A DNA stretch of 21,537 nucleotides from an uncultured Pseudorhodobacter sp. (GCA_945952425.1 CAMFIX010000010.1:1-21537); one strand, 5' to 3'; shown: positions 1-7,500, counted from the first letter of the stretch. Translations and numbers: made by a program. Notes: generated from the letters alone by a model not told the origin.

Positions 1-39
1 CCCCCAGGACAGGCGTCGCTTCCGTTGGGATAGAGGCGC

Positions 40-510
40 ATGAAGATCCGGGACGGCAGCCCCGGCGACGCGTCCGCCATGGCGGAGCTGTTGAACGCCA
101 TCATCGCCATCGGCGGCACGACGGCGCATCAAGAGCCGACGACCCCCGCCAAGGTCATCCTGCACTGCATCGCGGGCCCCGATGTCCGAACCTCGGTCGT
201 CGCGGTCGAGGGCGGCGAGGTCATCGGCTGGCAGGCCATCGAGAAATGGCAGGGTCAGATGCACATCGGCTCTTTCGTGCGGCCGGGCATCCAGGCGCGC
301 GGCGTGGGCTCGGCCCTGTTCGCCCTGACGCTTGCCCGCGCCCGCGCCCTTGGCATCCCCGAAATCATCGCCTCGATCCGCGCCGACAACGTGCCCGGCC
401 TGGCCTTTTATGCCCGGATGGGGTTTCAGGACTTCGCCCATGACCCGGACTTCGCCCTGAAGGATGGCACCGTCGTCGGCCGCATCCACCGGAGGCTGAC
501 GCTTGTTTGA
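40..510 (+). CDS. GNAT-family N-acetyltransferase
   Basis: This 156-residue protein looks like a complete single-domain GNAT acetyltransferase, which moves an acetyl group from acetyl-CoA to an amine. The acetyl-CoA pyrophosphate-binding loop (motif A) is visible as QARGVGSA at residues 85-92. It is followed by the helix ending in RARALG and the typical C-terminal motif ADNVPGLAFYARMGFQ at 115-130. The closest general type is the phosphinothricin/YncA-like group, but the substrate cannot be told from sequence. The stop codon overlaps the start of the transporter gene that follows, so the two are probably translated together. Only 39 bases of upstream sequence are in the window, so the promoter is not visible. 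The family call is firm and the substrate is unknown. Confidence 0.9.
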   Translation: MKIRDGSPGDASAMAELLNAIIAIGGTTAHQEPTTPAKVILHCIAGPDVRTSVVAVEGGEVIGWQAIEKWQGQMHIGSFVRPGIQARGVGSALFALTLARARALGIPEIIASIRADNVPGLAFYARMGFQDFAHDPDFALKDGTVVGRIHRRLTLV

Positions 511-1264
511 GATCGCGACCCACCTGGCCCTGATCCTGATCGCCACGGCCTTCCTGGCCGGTTTCGTCGATTCCATCGCGGGGGGCGGAGGGCTCTTGTC
601 GGTTCCCGCGCTGCTGCTTTGCGGAGTCTCGCCGCTGCAGGCTTTGGCCACCAACAAGCTGCAGGGCATGGTCGGATCGGGGACGGCCTTCGCCAATTAC
701 CTCCATGCTGGCCAAGTGCGCCCGCGCGACCAGCTGGGGATGGCCGCGATGAGCCTGTGTGCGGGCGCCGCGGGCTCGCTCGTCGCCTCGCATCTGCCGG
801 CGGACCTGTTGCGCGTCATCATGCCGCCGATCCTGATCGCCATCGCGCTGTTTTTCGCACTGAAACCCGGGCTGGACGACCACCCCCGCCCGGCGCGGAT
901 CGGGGCCATGGCCTTTACCTTCGGCGTCGTGCCGGTGATCGCGGGCTATGACGGGTTCTTCGGGCCCGGCACCGGGTCGTTCTTCATGCTGGCCTTCGTG
1001 CTGCTGGCGGGCTCGGGCGTCTTGAAGGCGACGGCCGAGACCAAGATGCTGAACTTCGCCTCGAACATCGGCTCTTTCGCGGTTTTCGCGGCGCAGGGCC
1101 ACATGCTTTGGGCGGTGGGGCTCGGCATGGCGGCGGCGCAGATGGCGGGGGCCACCTTGGGCAGCCGGTTGGCGATGCGCATCGGCGCCCGGCTGATCAA
1201 GCCGCTGTTGGTCGTCACCTCGACCGGCATGGCGCTGCGCCTGCTCTGGCAGGTCTGGGGCTAG
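503..1264 (+). CDS. TSUP-family (TauE/SafE) membrane transporter, TTG start
   Basis: This 253-residue integral membrane protein has the hallmarks of the TSUP (TauE/SafE/YfcA) family: an N-terminal helix leading into FVDSIAGGGGLLSVPALLL, the motif ALATNKLQGM, and a second repeat half containing FGPGTGSFFMLAF and ATAETKMLNFASN. Members export or import sulfite, sulfoacetate or related organic anions across the inner membrane, and the substrate here is not predictable. The start is TTG at 503, chosen because GGAGG lies at 491-495, seven bases upstream, and because the reading frame has no better start. It overlaps the stop codon of the acetyltransferase gene by eight bases, which suggests translational coupling. 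Its TAG stop shares the sequence CTAG with the stop of the convergent downstream gene. Confidence 0.9.
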   Translation: MFEIATHLALILIATAFLAGFVDSIAGGGGLLSVPALLLCGVSPLQALATNKLQGMVGSGTAFANYLHAGQVRPRDQLGMAAMSLCAGAAGSLVASHLPADLLRVIMPPILIAIALFFALKPGLDDHPRPARIGAMAFTFGVVPVIAGYDGFFGPGTGSFFMLAFVLLAGSGVLKATAETKMLNFASNIGSFAVFAAQGHMLWAVGLGMAAAQMAGATLGSRLAMRIGARLIKPLLVVTSTGMALRLLWQVWG

Positions 1265-1668
1265 GCGAAAAGTGCGGCGAAGGGGGCGCTTTGGCCGACC
1301 AGGGCCAGCGCCTCGGCCTCGCCCCAGGCCGGGCGCATCCGCACCTGGGTCGTCATGTCCAGGATCTGCTCCAGCATACGCACATAGCCGAAGACCGTCT
1401 GGCTTTCGACCAGCACGGCCGAAATCACCGGCTCGCGGAAGCGGGCGAGCTCTGGCGCCAGGCGGATGACGCGCAGAAGCATGCTTTGAAACGTCGCCTC
1501 GATCTCGGTGACCTCGCGCGTGTCGCACAGCATGGCATAGGTCGAATCGAAGCCCGGGTCATGGGCATAGGCCAGGAACAGCCGCGCGCCCTCGTCCACC
1601 GTCAGGCGGCCGCGAAAGCGGAAGCAGGCAAGACGGCGGGCGGGCAGGATGCGGTATTCGTGTTCCAT
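1261..1668 (-). CDS. Small STAS/SpoIIAA-like protein of unknown function
   Basis: This is a 135-residue soluble protein with no signal peptide or membrane segment. It opens with a beta-rich stretch (EYRILPARRLACFRFRGRLT). It then shows a DGSP-free but STAS-like pattern: a strand with a conserved-looking LCDTREVTEI, a helix, and a second strand AVLVESQTVFGY. The overall arrangement resembles the SpoIIAA-like/STAS-type small proteins common in Rhodobacterales, which are mostly uncharacterised. I do not recognise a specific function. It lies 68 bp downstream of the N-formylglutamate amidohydrolase gene on the same strand and may be cotranscribed with it. Its stop codon overlaps that of the convergent transporter gene (shared CTAG at 1261-1264). 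Confidence 0.75.
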   Translation of the reverse strand: MEHEYRILPARRLACFRFRGRLTVDEGARLFLAYAHDPGFDSTYAMLCDTREVTEIEATFQSMLLRVIRLAPELARFREPVISAVLVESQTVFGYVRMLEQILDMTTQVRMRPAWGEAEALALVGQSAPFAALFA

Positions 1669-1736
1669 GTCGCAAATTCGCGCAATTCGGCCGACGGCGC
1701 CTTGATCCAGGCCAAACCGGGCCGATCACGGTCGCG

Positions 1737-2633
1737 TCATTCGGCCGCCACGCTCAGCCGCCCCTCGCCGATCTGCACCAGGGCCGCCGTCACCCGCGCC
1801 ATCTTCAGGCAAAAGGCCGAGAAGGCGGGCAGCGGCTCGACCCGGCGTTCGTCGAGATAGAGCGCGCGGTCGATCTCGATCTGCACGACATGCTTGCGGC
1901 TGACCGGATGGCCATAGGTCTGGGCGATATAGGCGCCCGCGAAGGGAGAGTTGCGGGCGGTGCGAAAGCCCTCGGCCTGGAAGATCGCCTCGATGCGGTC
2001 GACGATGCCGCGATCCGCTGCCGCGCCGAATCGGTCGCCCAGCACGACGTCGGGCAGGGGCTGACCGGGGCGGGCATGGCTTTCGATGGCCTCGTGCGGC
2101 ATGGAATGGCAGTCCAGCAGGATGACCTCGCCGAAGCTGCGATGCGTCTCGGTCAGAAGCCCCCGCAGCCGGTCGTGCCAGGGGTGCCAGTGCCGCGTCA
2201 GCCGGTCTTGCGCCACGGCAAGCGGCAGTTTGCCGGAGTAGATCGCCCGCCCGCCCGCCACCACCCGGGGAATTACCCCGAGCCCCGAGGAGATTCGCGG
2301 GTTGTGCGCGGGCCGTGCGACGCCTTCGATGACGGCGGGGTCCAGCTCGTCCGGGCCGCGGTTCAGGTCGATATAGGCCCGCGGCGCCCGGGCGAGAATC
2401 AGCGGGGCCCCCATCAAGGGCGCGCGGGCGAAAAGCCGGTCGACATAGGCATCTTCCGACGACCGCAAGGCCAGGGCCGAAAGCGTGCTGGCCTTCAGGA
2501 AATCCGCCGGGTAATCGCGCCCCGAATGCGGCGAGGAGAAGACCACGCTGGTCGTGGCCTTGACCGGCCGGATCAGCCGAAAGGACAGGTCTTCCTGGAC
2601 ATGTTCGCGCGGGCTTGTCATGGCATTCAGCAT
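1737..2633 (-). CDS. N-formylglutamate amidohydrolase
   Basis: This 298-residue protein is a member of the N-formylglutamate amidohydrolase family, which hydrolyses N-formyl-L-glutamate to formate and glutamate in one branch of histidine degradation. Family motifs are visible: SSPHSGRDYP at residues 33-42, YIDLNRGPDELDP at 87-99, LLDCHSMP at 172-179, and QIEIDRALYLDE near the C-terminus. The His, Asp, Asn and Arg residues in these blocks are those expected to form the metal and substrate site. No hut genes lie beside it, so it may instead be one of the several paralogues Rhodobacterales carry for other N-formyl or N-acyl amino acids. The start at 2633 has only a weak ribosome-binding site, and an alternative ATG is at 2621. 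The promoter would lie in the gap shared with the tRNA promoter. Confidence 0.9.
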   Translation of the reverse strand: MLNAMTSPREHVQEDLSFRLIRPVKATTSVVFSSPHSGRDYPADFLKASTLSALALRSSEDAYVDRLFARAPLMGAPLILARAPRAYIDLNRGPDELDPAVIEGVARPAHNPRISSGLGVIPRVVAGGRAIYSGKLPLAVAQDRLTRHWHPWHDRLRGLLTETHRSFGEVILLDCHSMPHEAIESHARPGQPLPDVVLGDRFGAAADRGIVDRIEAIFQAEGFRTARNSPFAGAYIAQTYGHPVSRKHVVQIEIDRALYLDERRVEPLPAFSAFCLKMARVTAALVQIGEGRLSVAAE

Positions 2634-2662
2634 AAGCCGTAAATTCGGTGCGGAGAAAGCCC

Positions 2663-2691
2663 TTGAACACCTCCGCGACTCTCTTTATAGG
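2663..2691 (+). promoter_or_regulatory. Probable sigma70-type promoter for tRNA-Val/rpmJ
   Basis: TTGAAC at 2663-2668 and TATAGG at 2686-2691 are separated by 17 bases. This is a good housekeeping promoter for an alphaproteobacterium and points towards the tRNA gene 64 bases downstream. A GC-rich stretch (GCACCCCAC) follows the -10 box, as is common at stringently controlled stable-RNA promoters. The assignment rests on sequence and position only. Confidence 0.55.
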
Positions 2692-2754
2692 CACCCCACA
2701 TTCGCAGAAACGGTGCGGGTTCGGAAACGGAACCGCGACGGATCAGCGGAACGT

Positions 2755-2829
2755 GGGCGGTTAGCTCAGCGGTAGAGCACTACGTTGACATCGTAGTGGC
2801 CACTGGTTCGATCCCAGTACCGCCCACCA
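2755..2829 (+). tRNA. tRNA-Val (anticodon GAC), CCA encoded
   Basis: The full cloverleaf can be folded by eye. The acceptor stem is GGGCGGT (2755-2761) with ACCGCCC (2819-2825). The D arm is GCTC/GAGC around AGCGGTA. The anticodon stem is CTACG (2780-2784) with CGTAG (2792-2796). The T arm is ACTGG/CCAGT around TTCGATC. The loop is TTGACAT, so the anticodon is GAC, which reads GUC and GUU valine codons. The discriminator A and the CCA end (2826-2829) are genome-encoded. rpmJ begins 73 bases downstream with no strong promoter visible between, so tRNA and rpmJ may share a transcript. A weak hairpin (CCTCCC GCAA GGGGGG, 2837-2852) separates them. Confidence 0.97.
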
Positions 2830-2902
2830 TTCGCCGCCTCCCGCAAGGGGGGCACGGTTTTCAACTGGCGCGACGACGCGCCGCGACAAAAGGGAGAGCG
2901 CC

Positions 2903-3028
2903 ATGAAGGTTGCCAACTCGCTGCGTTCGCTGAAGACGCGTCATCGCGATTGCCAGATCGTGCGCCGCAAGGGCCGTGTCTACGTGATCAACAAGACGCA
3001 GAAGCGCTACAAGGCCCGTCAGGGCTGA
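2903..3028 (+). CDS. rpmJ: 50S ribosomal protein L36 (bL36), zinc-free type
   Basis: This 41-residue, strongly basic protein is bL36, the smallest protein of the large ribosomal subunit. The sequence starts MKVANSLRSLKTRHRDC, continues through VRRKGRVYVINKTQKR, and ends KARQG, which matches the usual alphaproteobacterial form. It has a single cysteine (Cys17) and so lacks the CxxC...C...H zinc-ligand set of the other L36 type. The ribosome-binding site AGGGAGAG at 2891-2898 and the ATG at 2903 fix the start. It is followed by a rho-independent terminator. As in many Rhodobacterales, the gene stands alone outside the main ribosomal protein operons, here just behind a tRNA gene. Confidence 0.96.
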   Translation: MKVANSLRSLKTRHRDCQIVRRKGRVYVINKTQKRYKARQG

Positions 3029-3050
3029 GCAGCTTCGCTCGGTGATACGA

Positions 3051-3085
3051 AAAGGCCGCCCGGGACACCGTGGCGGCCTTTTGCT
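3051..3085 (+). terminator. Rho-independent terminator of rpmJ
   Basis: A perfect 10-bp stem, AAAGGCCGCC (3051-3060) with GGCGGCCTTT (3072-3081), encloses an 11-base loop and is followed by TTGCTTT. It lies 22 bases after the rpmJ stop codon. Confidence 0.88.
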
Positions 3086-3097
3086 TTGCGGCTTGGC

Positions 3098-3258
3098 GAG
3101 AGTCGGGGCAGGCCCCGACCTACGAGAGGGCGGTCGTAGGTCGGGGGTTACCCCGACTCTCCCACCGTGACGCGTTTCCCATAGCCGTCCCGGTGCCCCG
3201 GCCCCCAAGTGCGACAGGTTGAACTCCACCCCGTAGGTCGGGGGTTACCCCGACTCTC
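3098..3258. repeat. Cluster 1 of 26-bp palindromic (REP/BIME-like) repeats
   Basis: Three copies of a 26-bp unit lie at 3098-3123, 3136-3161 and 3233-3258. Read in one direction, each unit is GAGA + GTCGGGG + 4-base loop + CCCCGAC + CTAC, so each can form a 7-bp hairpin. The first copy is in + orientation with loop CAGG. The second and third are in the opposite orientation, and read in the same sense their loop is TAAC. Copies 1 and 2 are 12 bp apart, head to head, and could form one long hairpin. The same units with the same orientation rule recur at 12004-12147. They fill the gap between rpmJ and the next gene. The arrangement is that of REP/BIME elements in other bacteria, and no function is shown by the sequence. 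Confidence 0.85.
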
Positions 3259-3319
3259 CCGCCCACCACTTCCCCCCGCTCTCTCCCCGGTGCACTCTCC
3301 CCCCAAAGGAGCCCGCCCC

Positions 3320-3928
3320 ATGCACACCAACCCCGCCTTCCGCCAAACCCCCGTCCCCGACAACCTCGCCTTCGCGCAAGCGCGCGGCTTCGGCATGCTG
3401 GCAGTGAACGGCGAGACGGGGCCGCTGGTCTCGCATGTGCCCTTTCTCCTGCGCGAGGGGGCGGCGCTGATCCACCTCACCCGATCGAACCCGATCGCGC
3501 GGGCCGGGGCCGCCCCGGCCGTTCTGGCCGTCGCCGGGCCCGACAGCTATATCTCGCCCGACTGGTATGGCACCGAAGACCAGGTGCCGACCTGGAACTA
3601 CATCGCCGTCCATCTGCGGGGCCGGTTGGAGCCTCTGGGCCCCGAGACCCTGCGGCCGATGGTCGATGACCTCTCCACCCATTTCGAAGGCTTGCTCGCG
3701 CCGAAACCCGTCTGGCGCTCGACCAAGATGACCCCCGGCACGATGGAGCGGATGATGCGGATGATCCTGCCCTTCCGCCTGGTGATCGAGACGGTGGACG
3801 GCACCTGGAAACTCGGCCAGAACAAGACCCCGGCGCAGCGGATGGGGGCGGTCCGCGGCCTGCGCGGCTGGGCCGAACGGGCGCCGCGTGCGGTGCTGGC
3901 CGCAATGATGGAGGGATTGCCCGAATGA
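3320..3928 (+). CDS. PaiB-like FMN-binding protein
   Basis: This 202-residue protein matches the PaiB-type 'FMN-binding negative transcriptional regulator' family, a split-barrel flavin-binding fold. Visible family blocks are the N-terminal VNGETGPLVSHVPFLL, then LIHLTRSNPIAR, SYISPDWYG, VPTWNYIAVHLRGRLEP, and a C-terminal stretch ending WKLGQNKTPAQR. Despite the family name, there is no helix-turn-helix, and the biochemical role of most members is unknown. The ATG at 3320 is preferred because an AAAGGA ribosome-binding site lies at 3305-3310 and the family usually starts near here. The frame stays open further upstream, but only through the repeat cluster. The last bases overlap the next gene (ATGA), so the protein is made together with a glutathione S-transferase. 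Confidence 0.88.
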   Translation: MHTNPAFRQTPVPDNLAFAQARGFGMLAVNGETGPLVSHVPFLLREGAALIHLTRSNPIARAGAAPAVLAVAGPDSYISPDWYGTEDQVPTWNYIAVHLRGRLEPLGPETLRPMVDDLSTHFEGLLAPKPVWRSTKMTPGTMERMMRMILPFRLVIETVDGTWKLGQNKTPAQRMGAVRGLRGWAERAPRAVLAAMMEGLPE

Positions 3929-4512
3929 AGCTGTATTACTCGCCCACCTCGCCCTTCGTGCGCAAGGTCTCGGTGCTGCTGCTGGAGACCGGCCAGGAGG
4001 TCGAGCGCGTGCCGGCCGCGGGCAACCCCCTGGACCCCGGCACCGCTCCGCTACATCTGAACCCCTTGGGCAAGGTGCCCGCGCTGGTGACCGACGCGGG
4101 CCAGGCGCTCTTCGACAGCCGGGTGATCTGTCGCTATCTGGACGACCGCGCGGGGGCGGGGCTTTACGGGCCGGACACCTGGGCCATCCTGACGCAAGAG
4201 GCGCTGGCCGACGGCATCCTGGAGGCCGCGCTGTTGATGGTCTACGAGGGCCGCCTGCGCCCCGAACCGTTGCGCTTTGCCCCTTGGGTCGAGGGTCAAT
4301 GGTCCAAGATCGCCCGTGCGCTGGATGCGCTGGAGGCGGCGCCGCCCGCGGGTGGGCTGACCATGGGGCAGATCGCGCTGGCTTGCGCGCTGGGCTATCT
4401 GGACTTCCGCCATGGCCTGCGCGACTGGCGCGCCGGTCATCCGCGGCTGGCCGCCTGGGAGGCGGGATTCGCCGCCCGGCCGTCGATGCAGGCCACGCTG
4501 CCCGTCGCCTGA
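3925..4512 (+). CDS. Glutathione S-transferase family protein
   Basis: This 195-residue protein has an N-terminal thioredoxin-like domain (about residues 1-78) and an all-helical C-terminal domain (about 85-190), the standard GST layout. The start KLYYSPTSPFVRKVSVLLLE carries the likely active-site serine near residue 9. NPLGKVPALV supplies the cis-proline, and ALFDSRVICRYLD is the glutathione gamma-glutamyl contact helix, with Asp-Ser where other members have Glu-Ser. The substrate is not predictable. The start codon overlaps the stop of the PaiB-like gene by four bases (ATGA), so translation is probably coupled. The protein is cytoplasmic, with no signal peptide. Confidence 0.92.
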   Translation: MKLYYSPTSPFVRKVSVLLLETGQEVERVPAAGNPLDPGTAPLHLNPLGKVPALVTDAGQALFDSRVICRYLDDRAGAGLYGPDTWAILTQEALADGILEAALLMVYEGRLRPEPLRFAPWVEGQWSKIARALDALEAAPPAGGLTMGQIALACALGYLDFRHGLRDWRAGHPRLAAWEAGFAARPSMQATLPVA

Positions 4513-4717
4513 GCGCCCGAAACCACCCCCCAAGATGGGTCGGGGCCCTGCGACTGCAAGGCCTCAACCCCCGGAAATCTTCACCAAAACCCCGGTCGGC
4601 GGCTTTGTTCACTGGACCTTGATCCAATCCTTGGCTAAAAACCGGCCCGCAAGGGCTGCGTCGGACGCGGCCTTTCTCGGCATAAGGGCCGTCAAGGCCG
4701 GCGAAGGGAGAACATCG

Positions 4718-5308
4718 GTGTCGCAAACAGACGATCACGCAGGAAGCCGGCGGGACTTCCTGTATTACGCCACCGCCGGGGCAGGCGTCGTGGCCACGGG
4801 CGCGGCGGTCTGGCCGCTGGTCAATCAGATGAACCCCTCTGCCGATGTCAAGGCGCTGGCCTCGGTCGATGTCGATGTCTCCGGCGTCGCCGAAGGCACC
4901 CAGCTGACCGTCCTGTGGCGCGGCAAGCCGGTTTTCGTGCGTCACCGCACCGCCGACGAGATCAAGACCGCCCGCGACGTCAAGCCGGAAGACCTGGTCG
5001 ACAATTCGGCCGAGAATGACAACCTGCCTCCGGGCGGCGACGGCTCGGACACCAACCGCACGCTGGACAAGGACGGCAAGTGGCTGGTGATGATGGGCGT
5101 CTGCACCCATCTCGGCTGCGTGCCCTTGGGCGATGCGGGCGAATTCGGCGTCGGCGGGGCGGACAAGCCCGGCACCGGCGGCTGGTTCTGCCCCTGCCAC
5201 GGGTCGCAATACGACACCGCCGGGCGCATCCGCAAAGGGCCCGCGCCCAAGAACCTTCCGATTCCCGTCGCCGCCTTCACCAGCGACACCGTCATCAAGC
5301 TCGGCTGA
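4718..5308 (+). CDS. petA: Rieske iron-sulfur subunit of the cytochrome bc1 complex, GTG start
   Basis: This 196-residue protein is the Rieske [2Fe-2S] subunit of ubiquinol:cytochrome c oxidoreductase. Cluster-binding box I CTHLGC is at residues 129-134 and box II CPCHGS at 158-163. Ligands are therefore Cys129, His131, Cys158 and His161, with the Cys134-Cys160 disulfide, as in Rhodobacter. The N-terminus has a twin-arginine signal-anchor (SRRDFL at 10-15, then a hydrophobic helix), so the folded protein is exported by Tat and stays anchored in the membrane. The frame is open far upstream, but GTG at 4718 is chosen because GAAGGGA precedes it (4703-4709) and because it gives the standard N-terminus. 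It is first in petABC, and petB follows 11 bases after its stop. I could not identify a convincing promoter in the 205-bp gap upstream. Confidence 0.96.
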   Translation: MSQTDDHAGSRRDFLYYATAGAGVVATGAAVWPLVNQMNPSADVKALASVDVDVSGVAEGTQLTVLWRGKPVFVRHRTADEIKTARDVKPEDLVDNSAENDNLPPGGDGSDTNRTLDKDGKWLVMMGVCTHLGCVPLGDAGEFGVGGADKPGTGGWFCPCHGSQYDTAGRIRKGPAPKNLPIPVAAFTSDTVIKLG

Positions 5309-5319
5309 GGGGGGACATA

Positions 5320-6633
5320 ATGGCCGGTATTCCGCACGACCACTACGAACCCAAGTCCGGTTTCGAGAAGTGGCTTCACTCGCGTCTTCCCGTCGTCAGC
5401 CTGGTCTATGACACGCTGATGATCCCGACGCCCAAGAACCTCAACTGGATGTGGATCTGGGGCATCGTCCTCACCTTCTGCCTGGTGCTGCAAATCGTCA
5501 CCGGCATCATCCTGGCGATGCATTACACGCCCAACGTGGACCTGGCCTTCGCGAGCGTCGAGCACATCATGCGCGACGTGAACGGCGGCGTGATGATCCG
5601 CTATCTGCATGCGAACGGCGCCTCGCTGTTCTTCTTCTCGGTCTATTGCCACATCTTCCGCGGCCTTTACTACGGCAGCTACAAGGCGCCGCGCGAAGTG
5701 ACCTGGGTCATCGGCATGGTGATCTATTTCCTGATGATCGCGACGGCTTTCATGGGCTATGTCCTGCCCTGGGGCCAGATGAGCTTCTGGGGCGCCACGG
5801 TCATCACCGGGCTCTTCTCGGCCATCCCGGGCGTCGGCACCTCGCTGCAGGAATGGCTGCTCGGCGGCTTTGCGGTCGGCAATGCGACGCTGAACCGCTT
5901 CTTCTCGCTGCACTACCTGCTCCCGTTCGTCATCGCGGGGCTGGTCGGGCTGCACATCTGGGCCTTCCACACCACCGGCAACAACAACCCCACCGGGGTG
6001 GAAGTGCGCCGCGGCTCCAAGGCAGAGGTCGAGGCCGATACCGTGCCGTTCTGGCCCTATTACGTGGTGAAGGATCTCTTCGCGCTGGCCGTGATCCTGA
6101 CGATCTTCTTCGCCATCGTGGGCTTCATGCCGAACTACCTGGGCGACCCGGACAACTATATCCAGGCCAACCCGCTGCAGACCCCGGCGGCCATCGTGCC
6201 GGAATGGTATCTGCTGCCGTTCTACGCCATCCTGCGGTCGTTCGATAACACCGTCTGGGCCGTGCAATTCGCGCATTGGATCACCTTCGGCATCGTCGAC
6301 AGCAAGCTCTTCGGCGTGCTGGCGATGGGCGCCGCGATCCTGTGCATGGCGCTGGCGCCGTGGCTGGACACGTCCTCCGTCCGCTCGGGCCGCTATCGCC
6401 CGATGTTCAAGGCCTGGTTCGCCCTGCTGGTCATCGACTTCGTGATCCTGATGTGGTGCGGCAGCCAGCATCCCAGCACCTTTACCGGCTGGGTCGGCCT
6501 GATCGCCGCCACCTACTGGTTCGCCTATTTCCTCGTGATCCTGCCGCTTCTGGGCGTGCTGGAGAAGCCGACGCTCGCGCCGGCCTCGATCGAGGAGGAC
6601 TTCAAGTCGCACTACGGCAAAGCGGCCGAGTGA
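5320..6633 (+). CDS. petB: Cytochrome b subunit of the cytochrome bc1 complex
   Basis: This 437-residue integral membrane protein is full-length cytochrome b, the core of the bc1 complex, which carries hemes bL and bH and both quinone sites. The four heme ligands fall at His97, His111, His198 and His212, the same numbers as in Rhodobacter. The Qo-site motif PEWY is at 294-297. The Qo loop sequence ATAFMGYVLPWGQMSFWGAT is intact. Eight transmembrane helices are expected. The C-terminus SIEEDFKSHYGKAAE matches the Rhodobacterales form, and this is the unsplit long cytochrome b rather than a b6/subunit IV pair. The ATG at 5320 follows GAGGGGGG closely. petC starts 14 bases after the stop. No residue looks out of place. 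Confidence 0.98.
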   Translation: MAGIPHDHYEPKSGFEKWLHSRLPVVSLVYDTLMIPTPKNLNWMWIWGIVLTFCLVLQIVTGIILAMHYTPNVDLAFASVEHIMRDVNGGVMIRYLHANGASLFFFSVYCHIFRGLYYGSYKAPREVTWVIGMVIYFLMIATAFMGYVLPWGQMSFWGATVITGLFSAIPGVGTSLQEWLLGGFAVGNATLNRFFSLHYLLPFVIAGLVGLHIWAFHTTGNNNPTGVEVRRGSKAEVEADTVPFWPYYVVKDLFALAVILTIFFAIVGFMPNYLGDPDNYIQANPLQTPAAIVPEWYLLPFYAILRSFDNTVWAVQFAHWITFGIVDSKLFGVLAMGAAILCMALAPWLDTSSVRSGRYRPMFKAWFALLVIDFVILMWCGSQHPSTFTGWVGLIAATYWFAYFLVILPLLGVLEKPTLAPASIEEDFKSHYGKAAE

Positions 6634-6647
6634 GGAAAGGGAAGAAG

Positions 6648-7481
6648 ATGTTCCGCAAAATCGCCATCAGCGCCCTTTCCGCCCTGGTCCTGACCTCTGG
6701 CGCCGTCCGCGCCGAGGAAGGGGCCGAGACGAAGGACGTCGCCTTCTCGTTCGAGGGGCCTTTCGGCACCTTCGACGAACACCAACTGCAGCGCGGGCTG
6801 CAGGTCTACACCGAGGTCTGCTCGGCCTGTCACGGGCTGAAGCTGTTGCGCATCGGCTCGCTCGGGGAACCCGGCGGGCTGAACCTGACCGACGACATGG
6901 TCAAGGAATATGCCAAGGGGATTTCGGTCGTCGATACGCTGAACAACCCCGGCCTGATCGACCCGGCCACGGGCCAGCCGCGCCCGCTGACCCCGGCCGA
7001 CCATTTCCCGGTCAACGATTCCTACTTCCAGGGCACCGGGGCGCATGCGCCCGACCTGTCGGTCATGGCCAAGGCCCGCAAGGGCTTCTCGGGCCCCTAT
7101 GGGCTTGGCACCAACCAGCTTTTCAAGGGCATGGGCGGGCCGGAGCACATCTACTCGATCCTCACCTCCTTCACCGGAGAGACGAAAGAGCAGGCCGGTG
7201 TGACCTTGTATGAAAACAAGGCCTTCCCGGGCGGCTGGATGGCCATGCCCAACACCGCTTTGGCGGCGGGCCAGGTGACCTATGCCGATGGCACCGAAGC
7301 CTCGCTGGACCAGGAGTCCAAGGACGTCGCGGCCTTCCTGATGTGGGCGGCAGAGCCCCGCATGATGACCCGCAAGGAAAGCGGTCTGAAGGCGGTCATC
7401 ATCCTGGGCCTGTTGTCGGTTCTGCTCTATCTGACGAACAAGCGGCTGTGGTCGAAGGTCAAGGGCAAGAAGCTCGCCTGA
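6648..7481 (+). CDS. petC: Cytochrome c1 subunit of the cytochrome bc1 complex
   Basis: This 277-residue protein is the c-type heme subunit of the bc1 complex, which passes electrons from the Rieske protein to soluble or membrane-bound cytochrome c in the periplasm. A Sec signal peptide occupies about residues 1-22 (cleavage after AVRA). The covalent heme site CSACH is at residues 58-62, and the likely axial methionine is Met200 in GGWMAMPN. A single C-terminal transmembrane helix (AVIILGLLSVLLYL) anchors it, followed by a basic tail KRLWSKVKGKK. The ATG at 6648 has GGAAAGGGAAG upstream. It is the last gene of petABC and is followed 20 bases later by a strong terminator. Confidence 0.97.
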   Translation: MFRKIAISALSALVLTSGAVRAEEGAETKDVAFSFEGPFGTFDEHQLQRGLQVYTEVCSACHGLKLLRIGSLGEPGGLNLTDDMVKEYAKGISVVDTLNNPGLIDPATGQPRPLTPADHFPVNDSYFQGTGAHAPDLSVMAKARKGFSGPYGLGTNQLFKGMGGPEHIYSILTSFTGETKEQAGVTLYENKAFPGGWMAMPNTALAAGQVTYADGTEASLDQESKDVAAFLMWAAEPRMMTRKESGLKAVIILGLLSVLLYLTNKRLWSKVKGKKLA

Positions 7482-7500
7482 GGTTCGACAGGATTGGCAG

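Noticed and set aside
3098..3258. CRISPR array
   Set aside because: The repeats alternate in orientation, spacer lengths are unequal (12 and 71 bp), there are only three copies, and no cas genes are present. The same units occur elsewhere as a second cluster.
3925..4512. Mobile or laterally acquired segment around the GST genes
   Set aside because: Base composition and codon use match the neighbours, and there is no integrase, transposase or tRNA-derived direct repeat. The tRNA-Val 3' end is not repeated downstream in this window.
4412..4717. Longer N-terminus for the Rieske protein
   Set aside because: The frame is open back to 4412 inside the GST gene, but the GTG at 4718 has a ribosome-binding site and gives the normal Tat signal start.
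4513..4717. Promoter of petABC
   Set aside because: TTGATC at 4619 and TAAAAA at 4636 are promoter-like words, but they are only 11 bases apart and no correctly spaced pair was found.
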